Of a stretch of DNA of 64,000 bases, positions 27,759 to 35,940 are shown piece after piece. The position numbers and the translations under genes were made by a program. Positions within the stretch are counted from its first letter, which is position 1. Each line of letters opens with the position of its first letter. The notes under the pieces are model-generated. The model did no database searches and was not told the DNA's origin. It worked only from the letters and a program-made list of their open reading frames with translations. This DNA comes from an uncultured candidate division WWE3 bacterium (GTDB lineage Bacteria; Patescibacteriota; WWE3; UBA101185; UBA10185). The stretch is from contig CALKWN010000065.1 in assembly GCA_938004185.1 (NCBI GenBank), positions 620,001 to 684,000 on the forward strand. Direction: 5' to 3'.

Positions 27759-27833
27759 TCCCCTGTAGCTCAAGGGTAGAGCGTCCGACTGTTAATCGGC
27801 AGGTTGGTGGTTCGAATCCACCCGGGGGAGCCA
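27759..27833 (+). tRNA. tRNA-Asn (GTT)
   Basis: 75 nt: acceptor TCCCCTG/CGGGGGA with one U-G pair, anticodon loop CTGTTAA, G73, encoded CCA. Its 3' half overlaps the antisense end of a serine recombinase gene, so it is the probable integration site of the element to its right. Confidence 0.95.
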
Positions 27834-29333
27834 ATTAGACCTTATACGAACCAAATCTCGCGATACTAAAGCCTCAAACTCGGGTACGAACTCAAAACTA
27901 GTGATTATTCGCTCTTTTTCCAGGAATGCTTTTGATATGAAAAAGCGTAAAAACTGCTTTCTTTGTTGCTTATTCATTGCGTCATAAAGGTTTCCGATAT
28001 GTCTCAAGCCGTTGATTATTTTCTCTATTTCGGAGTCTTTTAGGTTAGTAGATGGCTTATCCAAGTCTTTTATCTGTGCCTCCACCTGTTTTAGCTCTTC
28101 TTTTAGAGGTTTATATCTTTCCTTGAGTCTATCTATGTCCACTAACTCGTCACCAGAAAACATCTTGTCCTCAATAACTCTCATTTTCTTGTCTAAAGCG
28201 TCTTTTCTGATTTTTAATACCTTAATCTGTGCGGGAACACCCGAGCCCTGCTCACTTTTAACCTCGTATAAAACACCTCTAAGCTCAGCAAGAGCCTCCT
28301 CAGTAAATACTGTTCCATTAAAGAAGTCTGCAATCTTATCATCAGCTGTTTCAAGTGGAACATAAGTCCTAGAACAGCTATGGCATCGATAATAATTGCC
28401 TTTATCGTGGTATTCTCCAAACATTTGCCTGCCACACTTCAAGCAATGGGCATATCCTGACAGGAGGGTTACATATTTTCTATCTCTATGAGCACCTTTA
28501 TTCTTTTTCTCAAACATAAGCAATGATTTGGCATACCAATCAAAGGATATGATTGGTTCATGTGCCGCTTTTTCATATACTACCCCATCATATAGTAGCC
28601 CTCCAGAGTAAAGTATATTTTTTAGGATATTTGTGACTGTGTTTTTGTAAACTTTTCCACCGGACTCATTCCTAAAACCCCTTTCATGTAACATTTCTGC
28701 TATCCTATGGACGGAATAATTACCTGACAACCACAGCTCATAAGCCATTACAATAAAATGCTTCCTCTCGGGGTCTGGGTATATCGGGGAATCTTTTTTA
28801 TAGGAGTTTAAGTAACCAATTGGGCTTTTTCCTGGTTTTAACCCTCTCTGAGCCAGAGAAAGCATAATCCTCTTTGTTTTCTTGCCTGTCCTTCTAGATT
28901 CAAGTTGGTTTACAGCCGCAACAATCACATCTAAAAACTCACCTTCATCTGTATCACCATAATACCCATCTAGTGGAATCAGTTTTATTTTTCTTTTTTT
29001 AAGAAAAGCTTTAATCGCTAAATGGTCAGAGACATTTCTGGCTAATCTACTAGAATCCTGTACTAGTACAATGTCTACGGACTCAGCATGCTCATCACAA
29101 TAATCAAGTAGTTCTTCCATATCAGGTCTGTCTAAATCTCTCGCACTCTTTCCGGAATCTTCAAATGTTTTGACAATAGAAATGTTATTTTGCTTTACAA
29201 AGTTTTGAAAAAGCTCGTCTTGTACATTCAAACTATGCCCAGTAAGAGCCTGCCGTGTAGTAGAAACTCTTTTATAGCATATAGCTTTTAATATTGTTCC
29301 TGTCTTTGGTTTCTGTTCTTCTAATCCGTACAT
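27792..29333 (-). CDS. Large serine recombinase (integrase)
   Basis: 513 residues: an N-terminal resolvase domain (about 12-160) with the catalytic serine in YKRVSTTRQ and the DSSRLARN motif, a recombinase domain, and a zinc ribbon with two pairs of cysteines (HCLKCG, YRCHSCSR). A long coiled coil follows (about 370-450). Large serine recombinases integrate and excise elements at att sites. The last ~14 residues are encoded by the complement of tRNA-Asn, so the C-terminus was created or altered by the integration event. Confidence 0.93.
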   Translation of the reverse strand: MYGLEEQKPKTGTILKAICYKRVSTTRQALTGHSLNVQDELFQNFVKQNNISIVKTFEDSGKSARDLDRPDMEELLDYCDEHAESVDIVLVQDSSRLARNVSDHLAIKAFLKKRKIKLIPLDGYYGDTDEGEFLDVIVAAVNQLESRRTGKKTKRIMLSLAQRGLKPGKSPIGYLNSYKKDSPIYPDPERKHFIVMAYELWLSGNYSVHRIAEMLHERGFRNESGGKVYKNTVTNILKNILYSGGLLYDGVVYEKAAHEPIISFDWYAKSLLMFEKKNKGAHRDRKYVTLLSGYAHCLKCGRQMFGEYHDKGNYYRCHSCSRTYVPLETADDKIADFFNGTVFTEEALAELRGVLYEVKSEQGSGVPAQIKVLKIRKDALDKKMRVIEDKMFSGDELVDIDRLKERYKPLKEELKQVEAQIKDLDKPSTNLKDSEIEKIINGLRHIGNLYDAMNKQQRKQFLRFFISKAFLEKERIITSFEFVPEFEALVSRDLVRIRSNWLPRVDSNHQPAD

Positions 29334-29336
29334 TTT

Positions 29337-30218
29337 TTATTTTCCTATTCTTTCTTTAAGAATCCTACTTATAATACCGTTCAAGTAAGCGGGCTTATCA
29401 TCTATTTTCTTACCACTAGAAATATCCTCTCGTAGCTCACCAATCGCTTTTTCCAACACCCAAAACTGACCATCTCTTATAAGCGAGAGATACCTATCCA
29501 TACACTTTTCACCTACTTCCAGAGCAATCTGATGCGATACAAACTCTTCATGTCTGTTCGGTTTATAACTATCGGTTGAGTTTCTACACTTATACTCCGA
29601 GCTTTCTCTCCCCTTATTTCCCCCTTTATAAGACACCGATGTATCGGTATTCTTAATCTCATGATAGTGTTCGGTATCATTATTATACCCTCTGTATTTC
29701 CTTTTGGCATCAACTAAATCATTGCTTTTTACGACACCGTTATCGTGGTTTTTTGACCTCTGTTTTTCTTCATCAACCTCTACATTAACCTCTGATTTAG
29801 TAACGCTTTCTATAGGGGCTAGAGCCTCTTCTATAGGGTCAGTAAAATAATGTTCTATACCGATGTATTTGTCGTCAGGACTCTTAAAATCACCGAAGCG
29901 AACCTCGAAGGAACCTATCCTGCCGGAACGAGCTTCGTAGTATATATACTTCTTTTTTTTCAGGGATAAGAGTAACTGATTAACATAATTGACTGATACT
30001 GAACTCTTTGAGCCTTCTGAACCAAAAACATCATCTCTAAGTGACTGAAGATGCACGGATGCTATGCCGTATGGGTTACATTGCAACCTTGCATGGCAAT
30101 AGAGAAGATATTCCTTCCTAGATAAAATACCGTTTTTGTAATCACTAGCTATCTTTCGTGGAAAGGGTATCCAATTAGAGGGCATTAAGTTTTTTGTATC
30201 CTTATTTTTTTCGTTCAT
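29337..30218 (-). CDS. Putative replication initiator-like DNA-binding protein
   Basis: 293 residues from MNEKNKDTKN. The N-terminal ~110 residues look like a winged-helix domain (LSRKEYLLYCHARLQCNPYG; SSVSVNYVNQLLLSLKKKKYIYY), followed by a long polar, low-complexity linker and a helical C-terminus. Such two-part proteins are common as plasmid or phage replication proteins, but I do not recognise a specific family. Three bases from the recombinase gene. The start ATG overlaps the end of a 50-codon ORF, which suggests coupling; GTG at 30239 is an alternative. Confidence 0.5.
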   Translation of the reverse strand: MNEKNKDTKNLMPSNWIPFPRKIASDYKNGILSRKEYLLYCHARLQCNPYGIASVHLQSLRDDVFGSEGSKSSVSVNYVNQLLLSLKKKKYIYYEARSGRIGSFEVRFGDFKSPDDKYIGIEHYFTDPIEEALAPIESVTKSEVNVEVDEEKQRSKNHDNGVVKSNDLVDAKRKYRGYNNDTEHYHEIKNTDTSVSYKGGNKGRESSEYKCRNSTDSYKPNRHEEFVSHQIALEVGEKCMDRYLSLIRDGQFWVLEKAIGELREDISSGKKIDDKPAYLNGIISRILKERIGK

Positions 30219-30354
30219 ATAGTGACTTATCAAATACACCTTCTTTTTGAAGACTAATCAAAAAGTTAGATAATTGTTTCAAATAAAAAGCCATAGCGTT
30301 TTCATCAACTATATGGGGCTTAATATTCAACTGTGTAATTAAACTTTTTTTCAT
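30202..30354 (-). CDS. Small 50-residue ORF upstream of the replication-type gene
   Basis: MKKSLITQLNIKPHIVDENA opens a 50-residue helical, Lys-rich peptide. Its stop lies inside the start region of the next gene (17-base overlap), the arrangement of a translationally coupled leader gene. It begins ten bases after the T-run of a terminator hairpin. Function unknown; it could be a real small regulator or only a leader peptide. Confidence 0.5.
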   Translation of the reverse strand: MKKSLITQLNIKPHIVDENAMAFYLKQLSNFLISLQKEGVFDKSLYERKK

Positions 30355-30361
30355 TTTGAAA

Positions 30362-30390
30362 TAAAAAACCGCCTTCGGGGAAAGGCGGTT
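30362..30390 (-). terminator. Rho-independent terminator or attenuator
   Basis: On the minus strand AACCGCC, ten bases, GGCGGTT, then TTTTTTAT. It sits right before the 50-codon ORF and the replication-type gene, so read-through would control their expression. Confidence 0.85.
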
Positions 30391-30490
30391 AAATCCTTTG
30401 GTGTAAATATGAGAATAGAACTCATACCCCCGAACACCTTTGAAGTATTGGCTTCTACCGTTAACTTACAACAAAGGTATAGAAGGCAAA
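30391..30490 (-). ncRNA. Structured leader before the attenuator
   Basis: Nested hairpins: GGTGT/ACACC (30438-30400) encloses TATGAG/CTCATA (30426-30408), and a further pair CTTCTA-TACC/GGTAGAAG lies upstream (about 30488-30451). Together with the adjacent terminator it looks like a transcription-attenuation leader of the sort that sets plasmid copy number. Inference from folding by eye. Confidence 0.4.
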
Positions 30491-30531
30491 ATATACATCA
30501 GCAGTAAACCCGGATGTCGTATAAATAAGGG

Positions 30532-31494
30532 CTATTTTCTCTTTTTGTTAGATGGGATGTCTTTTGCAAACCTTGTAAAACGCAACTTGGCTTGAGAAAA
30601 GTCCGAAGAGCCGGGACCTACAGAGGAGTACGGCTCGAATGCATTTGGATATTTATTGATTATCTCAAATGCTTCTTTGTGGCTCATATTTTTATATTCT
30701 GTAAGATAGTAAGAATAGGCGTCTCGTAGAAGGTTTGAGCGTCTATCATATAAAGTTTTTCTATGCCCGGAAAGTGATTTTTGAAGCTTTTTTAATTCTT
30801 CTCGAAACTCTTTCGTCTTTAATATATCGATATTTGTATCGCCAAATATTTTAAGCTCGATGTATTGGTTTTTCTCACCCATAGAAATATAAATCCTGCG
30901 TTTCTTAAGTGCGTCTATTGCTTTATTAAACTTTAGTAAGTCGGGTGCCAAATCTTCGTCTAAATACTCAGACTCAATATTCTCAGCAGTGCCTAGAGGC
31001 ATAACACTGTTTATATCGGGATAATCGTCGTATAAGGTGATGCTTTTAATCCGGCGTGTATACCTAGAATCTAAATGATAATCACGCAACAATGTCTCAA
31101 GAAACTCATCAGATAAATAGTTCTTCTCAAACTTTTGCAGTTTAATGTACTCCTCTTTAATACTCATAAAGTTTGCGGTTGCCGACTTTTCCAAACGGAT
31201 AATATTTCCAAAAGTGTCAATATCATAAGAACTACCTTCCGGCATATCCTCATTAAAACCATCTTTATTGTTGAATTCTAAAACATGAGACAAAAGTTTC
31301 TTAGAATAGCCTTCCTTATAAAGTTCTTTTAAGAGACTACCTGCATTTATATTGTGAGCTTTTCTAATTCCATCCACATCTTTCCTAAAATCCTTGTTAA
31401 TCGTAATTGCAAAAAGCAGCAATACATCCGTGTTACTTTGTAACTTCCATTGTACAAATAATTCCCTATCTCTAGGGTTAGCCAATACTTCCAT
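30532..31494 (-). CDS. Hypothetical protein of the integrated element
   Basis: 320 residues, soluble, mixed charge, mostly helical with a coiled-coil-like segment near 220-260 (LKTKEFREELKKLQKSLSGHRKTLYDRRSNLLRD). No recognised motif. It lies on the same strand as the replication-type gene but is separated by a leader and terminator. A plasmid partition, regulatory or mobilisation role is possible but unsupported. Confidence 0.6.
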   Translation of the reverse strand: MEVLANPRDRELFVQWKLQSNTDVLLLFAITINKDFRKDVDGIRKAHNINAGSLLKELYKEGYSKKLLSHVLEFNNKDGFNEDMPEGSSYDIDTFGNIIRLEKSATANFMSIKEEYIKLQKFEKNYLSDEFLETLLRDYHLDSRYTRRIKSITLYDDYPDINSVMPLGTAENIESEYLDEDLAPDLLKFNKAIDALKKRRIYISMGEKNQYIELKIFGDTNIDILKTKEFREELKKLQKSLSGHRKTLYDRRSNLLRDAYSYYLTEYKNMSHKEAFEIINKYPNAFEPYSSVGPGSSDFSQAKLRFTRFAKDIPSNKKRK

Positions 31495-31689
31495 AACTAC
31501 ATTTTACAACTTATATAGTAACGGGTGAGGGTACGGGGAGCTCCTATTTGACCCTGCCCCTTAGTTTGTAATTAAGCTACACCCATACATTCCAGGAAGA
31601 AACTTGTCGATAATAGGATACATAGTACTAATTGGGCTTAATCTATTCATATTTATACAAAATATATGGCTCAAAATAGGGTATTAAGT

Positions 31690-31791
31690 TATAATCCAAT
31701 AGTAAAACCTAGCCGCGAACTAGTTAATGGTTAAAAACCTTGAGTCCAAGAAGGGGCTACCTTTCTGAAGGACTCAAGCTTCGCGGCTAGG
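31690..31791 (+). ncRNA. Structured 5' leader with possible anti-Shine-Dalgarno
   Basis: TATAAT (31690-31695) is followed by a two-tier hairpin: CCTAGCCGCGAA (31708-31719) with TTCGCGGCTAGG (31780-31791), and CTTGAGTCC (31739-31747) with GGACTCAAG (31770-31778). The apical loop holds CTACCTTT, complementary to GAAGGTAG overlapping the ribosome site just before 31816. The rest of 31495-31689 shows no gene. Confidence 0.65.
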
Positions 31792-31815
31792 AACTAAAGA
31801 AGGTAGTCCCTTTTT

Positions 31816-32211
31816 ATGTTCTTATATAAAAACCAAAACGAATCGTATAGAAAAGGTGCAAGGGTAGTAGAAGTAGTCTATTGGGTTGCTACATTAATTG
31901 TTTTCGCAAGTTTGTTTAACGAAGAATATAGTACTACTGATAAAGTAGTGGGTGGAATGGGAGCAGTGGTTCTATTTTTGACTATATACATGAGGCACTC
32001 GTTGAATAAACTTGAAACTATTTGTATAGAGTACGAAACTAGATATAAACACATTGCAGAAAGTTTAAGAAAACTAGATATAAAAAATAAAATCTTAGCT
32101 TCAACTAGTAAGGAAGAAAAGGAAAAATATTCAATTGAGATAAAAACCATCTTGGAAACGATAGACGATAAAAATAATATCGGAGACTGGAGTTTTTATA
32201 AACATGCGTAA
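31816..32211 (+). CDS. Membrane protein with coiled-coil tail
   Basis: 131 residues: two membrane helices (about 17-35 and 43-60), then a cytoplasmic helical region with many Glu and Lys (about 65-115). No family recognised. The end overlaps the next start by eight bases, so both are made from one transcript behind the structured leader. Confidence 0.65.
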   Translation: MFLYKNQNESYRKGARVVEVVYWVATLIVFASLFNEEYSTTDKVVGGMGAVVLFLTIYMRHSLNKLETICIEYETRYKHIAESLRKLDIKNKILASTSKEEKEKYSIEIKTILETIDDKNNIGDWSFYKHA

Positions 32212-32647
32212 TAAACTACTTGTATTAATAGCGTGCGTGTTTTTGTTGTCAATTGGGGCATGTCTGTACATACAAAATGAATCCGAATCCCAAAAAGAGA
32301 ATAACAATACTTTAACTAACACAATTGACGAAGAAGAATCATATGTAAATGCGATGAAGAATATTTTTCAAGAATATAGTAAAGGCAGTACAAAAAGTAT
32401 AACTTCCACAGCTTTGGAGGGGTTGGGAAACGAAAACTCAGGCATACAATCACGACCGAAAGAATATTACACTAACACTTTTGAAGTGCTGAACATCAAA
32501 AATGGTTTGGCAGGTGGAAAAGAGATGAACATAGTATTTGAAAAGCATCCCAAAGAAATATTTTGGGTTTGGATTTATAAACTTGCAGACGGAACTTACC
32601 AAATAAAAGGTTTTCAATTAAATACCCTAACTGACAATAATAAATAG
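32204..32647 (+). CDS. Putative lipoprotein
   Basis: 147 residues with a signal peptide ending in a lipobox (LLSIGAC, cysteine at about residue 20), a Ser/Glu/Asn linker, and a small C-terminal domain with FEKHPKEIFWVWIYKLADGTYQIKGF. This last part looks like a compact beta fold. Coupled to the upstream membrane protein by overlap. Function unknown. Confidence 0.7.
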   Translation: MRNKLLVLIACVFLLSIGACLYIQNESESQKENNNTLTNTIDEEESYVNAMKNIFQEYSKGSTKSITSTALEGLGNENSGIQSRPKEYYTNTFEVLNIKNGLAGGKEMNIVFEKHPKEIFWVWIYKLADGTYQIKGFQLNTLTDNNK

Positions 32648-32689
32648 TTGTTTTCACGCAAAGTATTAAATCAATGCTATCATTTTTAT

Positions 32690-33427
32690 ATGACAGTCCT
32701 TTATGAAGAAGTGCAACTACTAAGCTTTATTTCAAACGAAAAACTGTTTCATGCTGTAGAAAAAATAATTACGAAAGCAAAAAAGTCTAAGCGTGAAGAC
32801 AAGGACATTTATAAAAATGCTATTGACCCGTTTTCTGCACTTTTTGATGCTTCTTTAGCTGGGATTTCATTGAAAGACTGGTTAGAAGTAGAAAGAACAA
32901 GACAAGTTCAAAAATCTTTACAGAACACCATCGGGGAGTTTCATGAAGAAATAATTGGCTCAATGCCTGGTTGGGAAAGACTGTTAGTGGGACATATCAT
33001 TGATGTTGTTAATCCTGAGAAAAAGATTATTGCGGAACTAAAAAACAAATGGAATACCACTAAAGGTTCCGACAAAGTAGTTTTATACAATAGCTTAAGC
33101 ATGGAATTAAAATCCGAACAATACAGTGGTTATACTGGGTACTATGTAGAAGTAATCCCTGAGAAAGGTAAAACTTACGACAAACCTTTCATGCCTTCTG
33201 ACCATACTAAACACATACGAAAACCTGAGAATCAAAGAATACGAATTATAGATGGAAAAAGCTTCTACGCCTTAGCTTCTGGAGACCCGCTCGCACTACA
33301 AAAACTATATAAGATATTGCCCAGAGTAATTGCAGAAATAGAAAATAGTCCAAGCATTGCAGATTACAGCTCAGAAGAACTGTTTCATATACTGTTTGGT
33401 AAGGCATATTCTCCAGACTACAGGTAA
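32690..33427 (+). CDS. Type II restriction endonuclease, Eco47II-like
   Basis: 245 residues. The segment DPFSALFDASLAGISLKDWLEVERTRQVQKSLQNTIG and the following GEFHEEIIGSMPGWE are characteristic of the Eco47II/Sau96I-type enzymes, which cut GGNCC or GGWCC. The catalytic DVVNPEKKIIAELKNKWNT fits PD-(D/E)xK with ELK. The frame opens at a TTG 14 codons earlier, but the ATG at 32690 gives the family N-terminus. Cognate methyltransferase follows 40 bases later. Confidence 0.82.
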   Translation: MTVLYEEVQLLSFISNEKLFHAVEKIITKAKKSKREDKDIYKNAIDPFSALFDASLAGISLKDWLEVERTRQVQKSLQNTIGEFHEEIIGSMPGWERLLVGHIIDVVNPEKKIIAELKNKWNTTKGSDKVVLYNSLSMELKSEQYSGYTGYYVEVIPEKGKTYDKPFMPSDHTKHIRKPENQRIRIIDGKSFYALASGDPLALQKLYKILPRVIAEIENSPSIADYSSEELFHILFGKAYSPDYR

Positions 33428-33467
33428 CCCTTGCATAATGCATTGGTTACTGATAACATATTTAAAT

Positions 33468-34733
33468 ATGCCTAATGACCTCTTTACTGTTACAGAAACA
33501 GCAGAAAAAATCGGTGTTTCAGCAGATACAATAAGACGCTGGGAAAAAATGGGTCTGATTAAATCAACACGCTCTGAGCAGAACTACAGACTTTTCAGTT
33601 TGTCCGAAGTTGAGAGAGTAAAACAGAAACAAGAAGGCACTCACAGTCCAATTGGATTTAAAATCCTAAAGAACAATAAAAAGCACCCCTTTACAACAAT
33701 CGAACTTTTCACAGGAGCCGGTGGAACTGCATTAGGTTTAGAAAATGCAGGATTCACAAATACTCTAATGGTCGAGATTGATAAGAACGCAGTCCAAACA
33801 CTTAGAGTCAACAGACCGAAGTGGAATGTTATTCAAGATGACATAAAAAATGTATCGTTTATTGGAAAAGAAGTAGATGTGGTGGAGGGTGGTTTCCCCT
33901 GTCAATCTTTCAGCTTTGCTGGGAAAAAAATGGGATTTGAAGACACACGAGGTACCTTGTTTTTTGAGTTTGCAAGATGTGTTAAAGAAACACGCCCGAA
34001 AGTAGCGGTTGGAGAGAATGTTAGAGGATTACTAAAACACGATGACGGAAAAACTTTAAAAGTTATGGTCGATGTACTATCTGAACTCGGATACAAAGTG
34101 GCGTATAAAATATTAAGGGCACAATACCTGGATGTACCACAGAAAAGGGAAAGATTGATTATAATCGGTGTAAGAAATGACCTTGATATACCTATCCTGT
34201 TTCCTAAAGAAAAGGACTATTTTATTTCCATACAAGAAGCTTTAAAGGATGTTCCGGCATCGGAGGGTCAAAAATATCCTGAAAAGAAACGAAAGGTATT
34301 AGAACTAGTGCCTCCTGGGGGATACTGGAGAGACCTGCCTCTGGATATACAAAAAGACTACATGGGAGCCAGTTTTTATATGGGTGGGGGTAAAACAGGA
34401 ATGGCTAGAAGACTGTCCTGGAATGAACCAAGTTTAACATTAACCTGTGCCCCTGCTCAAAAACAAACCGAAAGGTGTCACCCAGAGGAAACAAGACCAC
34501 TTTCCTATCGCGAATATGCCAGAATACAGACTTTTCCTGATGAATGGGATTTTGCTGGCTCATTAGCTTCAAAATACAAACAAATAGGAAACGCTGTTCC
34601 CGTAAATCTCGGTTATCACATAGGTAAAGCACTAATAGCAATGCTTGAAAAAGACCCGAACCGAGAAGACTTTGTTGAGGTTAAGGAACCAGCTACAAGT
34701 AAAAACTTAAACATGCCGCTTTTCCCTAATTAA
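33468..34733 (+). CDS. DNA cytosine-5 methyltransferase with MerR-type HTH
   Basis: 421 residues. Residues 5-57 form a MerR-like winged helix (TVTETAEKIGVSADTIRRWEKMGLI). The rest is a complete C5 methyltransferase: motif I FTGAGG (81-86), catalytic PCQS (144-147), ENV (about 188-190), and the C-terminal QIGNAVP motif. It protects host DNA from the preceding endonuclease. Fused HTH domains in some C5 methyltransferases repress their own promoter, so autoregulation is likely but inferred. The frame is open upstream of 33468 but overlaps the endonuclease. Confidence 0.92.
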   Translation: MPNDLFTVTETAEKIGVSADTIRRWEKMGLIKSTRSEQNYRLFSLSEVERVKQKQEGTHSPIGFKILKNNKKHPFTTIELFTGAGGTALGLENAGFTNTLMVEIDKNAVQTLRVNRPKWNVIQDDIKNVSFIGKEVDVVEGGFPCQSFSFAGKKMGFEDTRGTLFFEFARCVKETRPKVAVGENVRGLLKHDDGKTLKVMVDVLSELGYKVAYKILRAQYLDVPQKRERLIIIGVRNDLDIPILFPKEKDYFISIQEALKDVPASEGQKYPEKKRKVLELVPPGGYWRDLPLDIQKDYMGASFYMGGGKTGMARRLSWNEPSLTLTCAPAQKQTERCHPEETRPLSYREYARIQTFPDEWDFAGSLASKYKQIGNAVPVNLGYHIGKALIAMLEKDPNREDFVEVKEPATSKNLNMPLFPN

Positions 34734-34762
34734 AGTATGTATAATATTAGTAGGTATAGAAA

Positions 34763-35374
34763 ATGAAAACACCATATATTTTTGACTATAAAAAAGCAAC
34801 ACAAGCAATAAACTACTTAGCTAATAAATATCCGTCAGGAACAGTAGGCAAAATGAAGGTTATAAAACTGATATGGGCTGCCGATAGATATCATTTGAGA
34901 AAATATGGTAGACCAATAATTGGCGACGACTATGTTGCCATGCAATATGGTCCTGTCGGGTCATCAACCAAAGACATAGCCGGTAAAAATAGCTTCCTTG
35001 ATGAAAAAGAAAAAAGATACGCGAACTATTATTTAGATGGACCGATTGGTAATAATATTAAGTCACTAAGAAAGCCCGATTTGGATGTGTTTTCGGAAAC
35101 AGACTTAGAAGCTTTAGACTTTTCTTATACAAACTTTGGTAATAAAACACCGACTGAACTAGTAGACATTTCTCATCAATATCCGGAATGGAAAAAGTTT
35201 AAAGTCTATTTCGACTCAAAGGCTACAACTCGAGAACCTATGTCATACATGGACTTTTTTAAAGACCCGGAAACAACTCAAAAAAACGATGTTTTCAAAG
35301 AAGAAGATGAACTTGTAAAACTTAGTGAATCAATCTTTACCGAAAATAATACTTCTGCCCAGCAATGGACTTAA
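34763..35374 (+). CDS. Panacea (DUF4065) domain antitoxin candidate
   Basis: 203 residues. The N-terminal half is a Panacea domain: QAINYLANKYPSGTVGKMKVIKLIWAADRYHLRKYGRPIIGDDYVAMQYGPV is diagnostic. Panacea proteins act as antitoxins in many toxin-antitoxin pairs, neutralising varied toxins encoded next to them. The following gene, five bases downstream, is the presumed toxin. It follows the restriction-modification pair in a defence-type cluster. Confidence 0.85.
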   Translation: MKTPYIFDYKKATQAINYLANKYPSGTVGKMKVIKLIWAADRYHLRKYGRPIIGDDYVAMQYGPVGSSTKDIAGKNSFLDEKEKRYANYYLDGPIGNNIKSLRKPDLDVFSETDLEALDFSYTNFGNKTPTELVDISHQYPEWKKFKVYFDSKATTREPMSYMDFFKDPETTQKNDVFKEEDELVKLSESIFTENNTSAQQWT

Positions 35375-35378
35375 GTTG

Positions 35379-35834
35379 ATGGGTACAAGAGGTTTTACTG
35401 TGAAAATCCCCAAACAGATAGCAATAACCGTATCTCTCGAACAAGGTACCGTGTATCTCTTTTCTGAAGAAAGTTTCGATACAACTACACCTCATTTCTT
35501 CATTATCTTAAACAAAAACCCTGTCGAAGACCCCTTTTTAATAATGACCTGTGCTACTTCTCAAGTTGAAAAAAGGTATGAGTGGGTCAAGAAAAATGGC
35601 TTGGATTTAGAAACTATCGTTCCTATAGATGAAAGTAGCTATAAGTTTCTGAACAGAGAAACTGTTGTCGATTGCAACCAATTACTTCAAAGGACAAAGG
35701 AAGTCTTAATGGACAAGTACGACAGTGGAAACCTAAAACTCAAAGGTAAAGTAACTCAAAAAGACCTTAATCGGATTATTAATGGGGTAAGAAAAAGTAA
35801 ACTTGTAAGCAAGTCCCACAAAAACCTACTTTAA
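35379..35834 (+). CDS. Putative toxin partner of the Panacea protein
   Basis: 151 residues from MGTRGFTVKIPKQ. Beta-rich N-terminal half with TPHFFIILNKNP and DPFLIMTCATSQVEKR, somewhat like the SH3-like barrel of PemK/MazF endoribonucleases, then a basic helical C-terminus (KGKVTQKDLNRIINGVRKSKLVSK). I do not recognise the family with certainty. The operon with an antitoxin-type Panacea gene is the main argument that it is a toxin. Confidence 0.55.
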   Translation: MGTRGFTVKIPKQIAITVSLEQGTVYLFSEESFDTTTPHFFIILNKNPVEDPFLIMTCATSQVEKRYEWVKKNGLDLETIVPIDESSYKFLNRETVVDCNQLLQRTKEVLMDKYDSGNLKLKGKVTQKDLNRIINGVRKSKLVSKSHKNLL

Positions 35835-35904
35835 GAAAAAACTCTTTAAAGTAAAACGGGCAATAAACTTTACACATAAGCGACTACAGAGAGGGAAAAG
35901 GTCA

Positions 35905-35934
35905 TTGACACTCTCCATCATTGAGTGCTATAAG
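35905..35934 (+). promoter_or_regulatory. Second CIRCE-type promoter
   Basis: TTGACA (35905-35910), 18 bases, TATAAG (35929-35934). The inverted repeat TTGACACTC-N9-GAGTGCTAT (35905-35931) has half-sites identical to those of the groES promoter. No heat-shock protein gene follows; the next items are a small terminated RNA and a folded RNA. Confidence 0.75.
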
Positions 35935-35940
35935 TTTGGG

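Larger units (their letters stand above)
27834..35834. mobile_element. Probable integrated element at tRNA-Asn
   Basis: Left edge: the tRNA-Asn 3' end, with a large serine recombinase adjacent and reading toward it. Cargo: replication-type genes, an unknown protein, a lipoprotein pair, restriction-modification and a toxin-antitoxin candidate. Coding here is visibly more AT-rich than the flanking housekeeping genes. I found no second copy of the tRNA 3' end, so the right edge is a guess; it may extend to 38950 and include the RiPP locus. Serine recombinases need only a short shared core, so a missing long repeat is not decisive. Confidence 0.5.
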
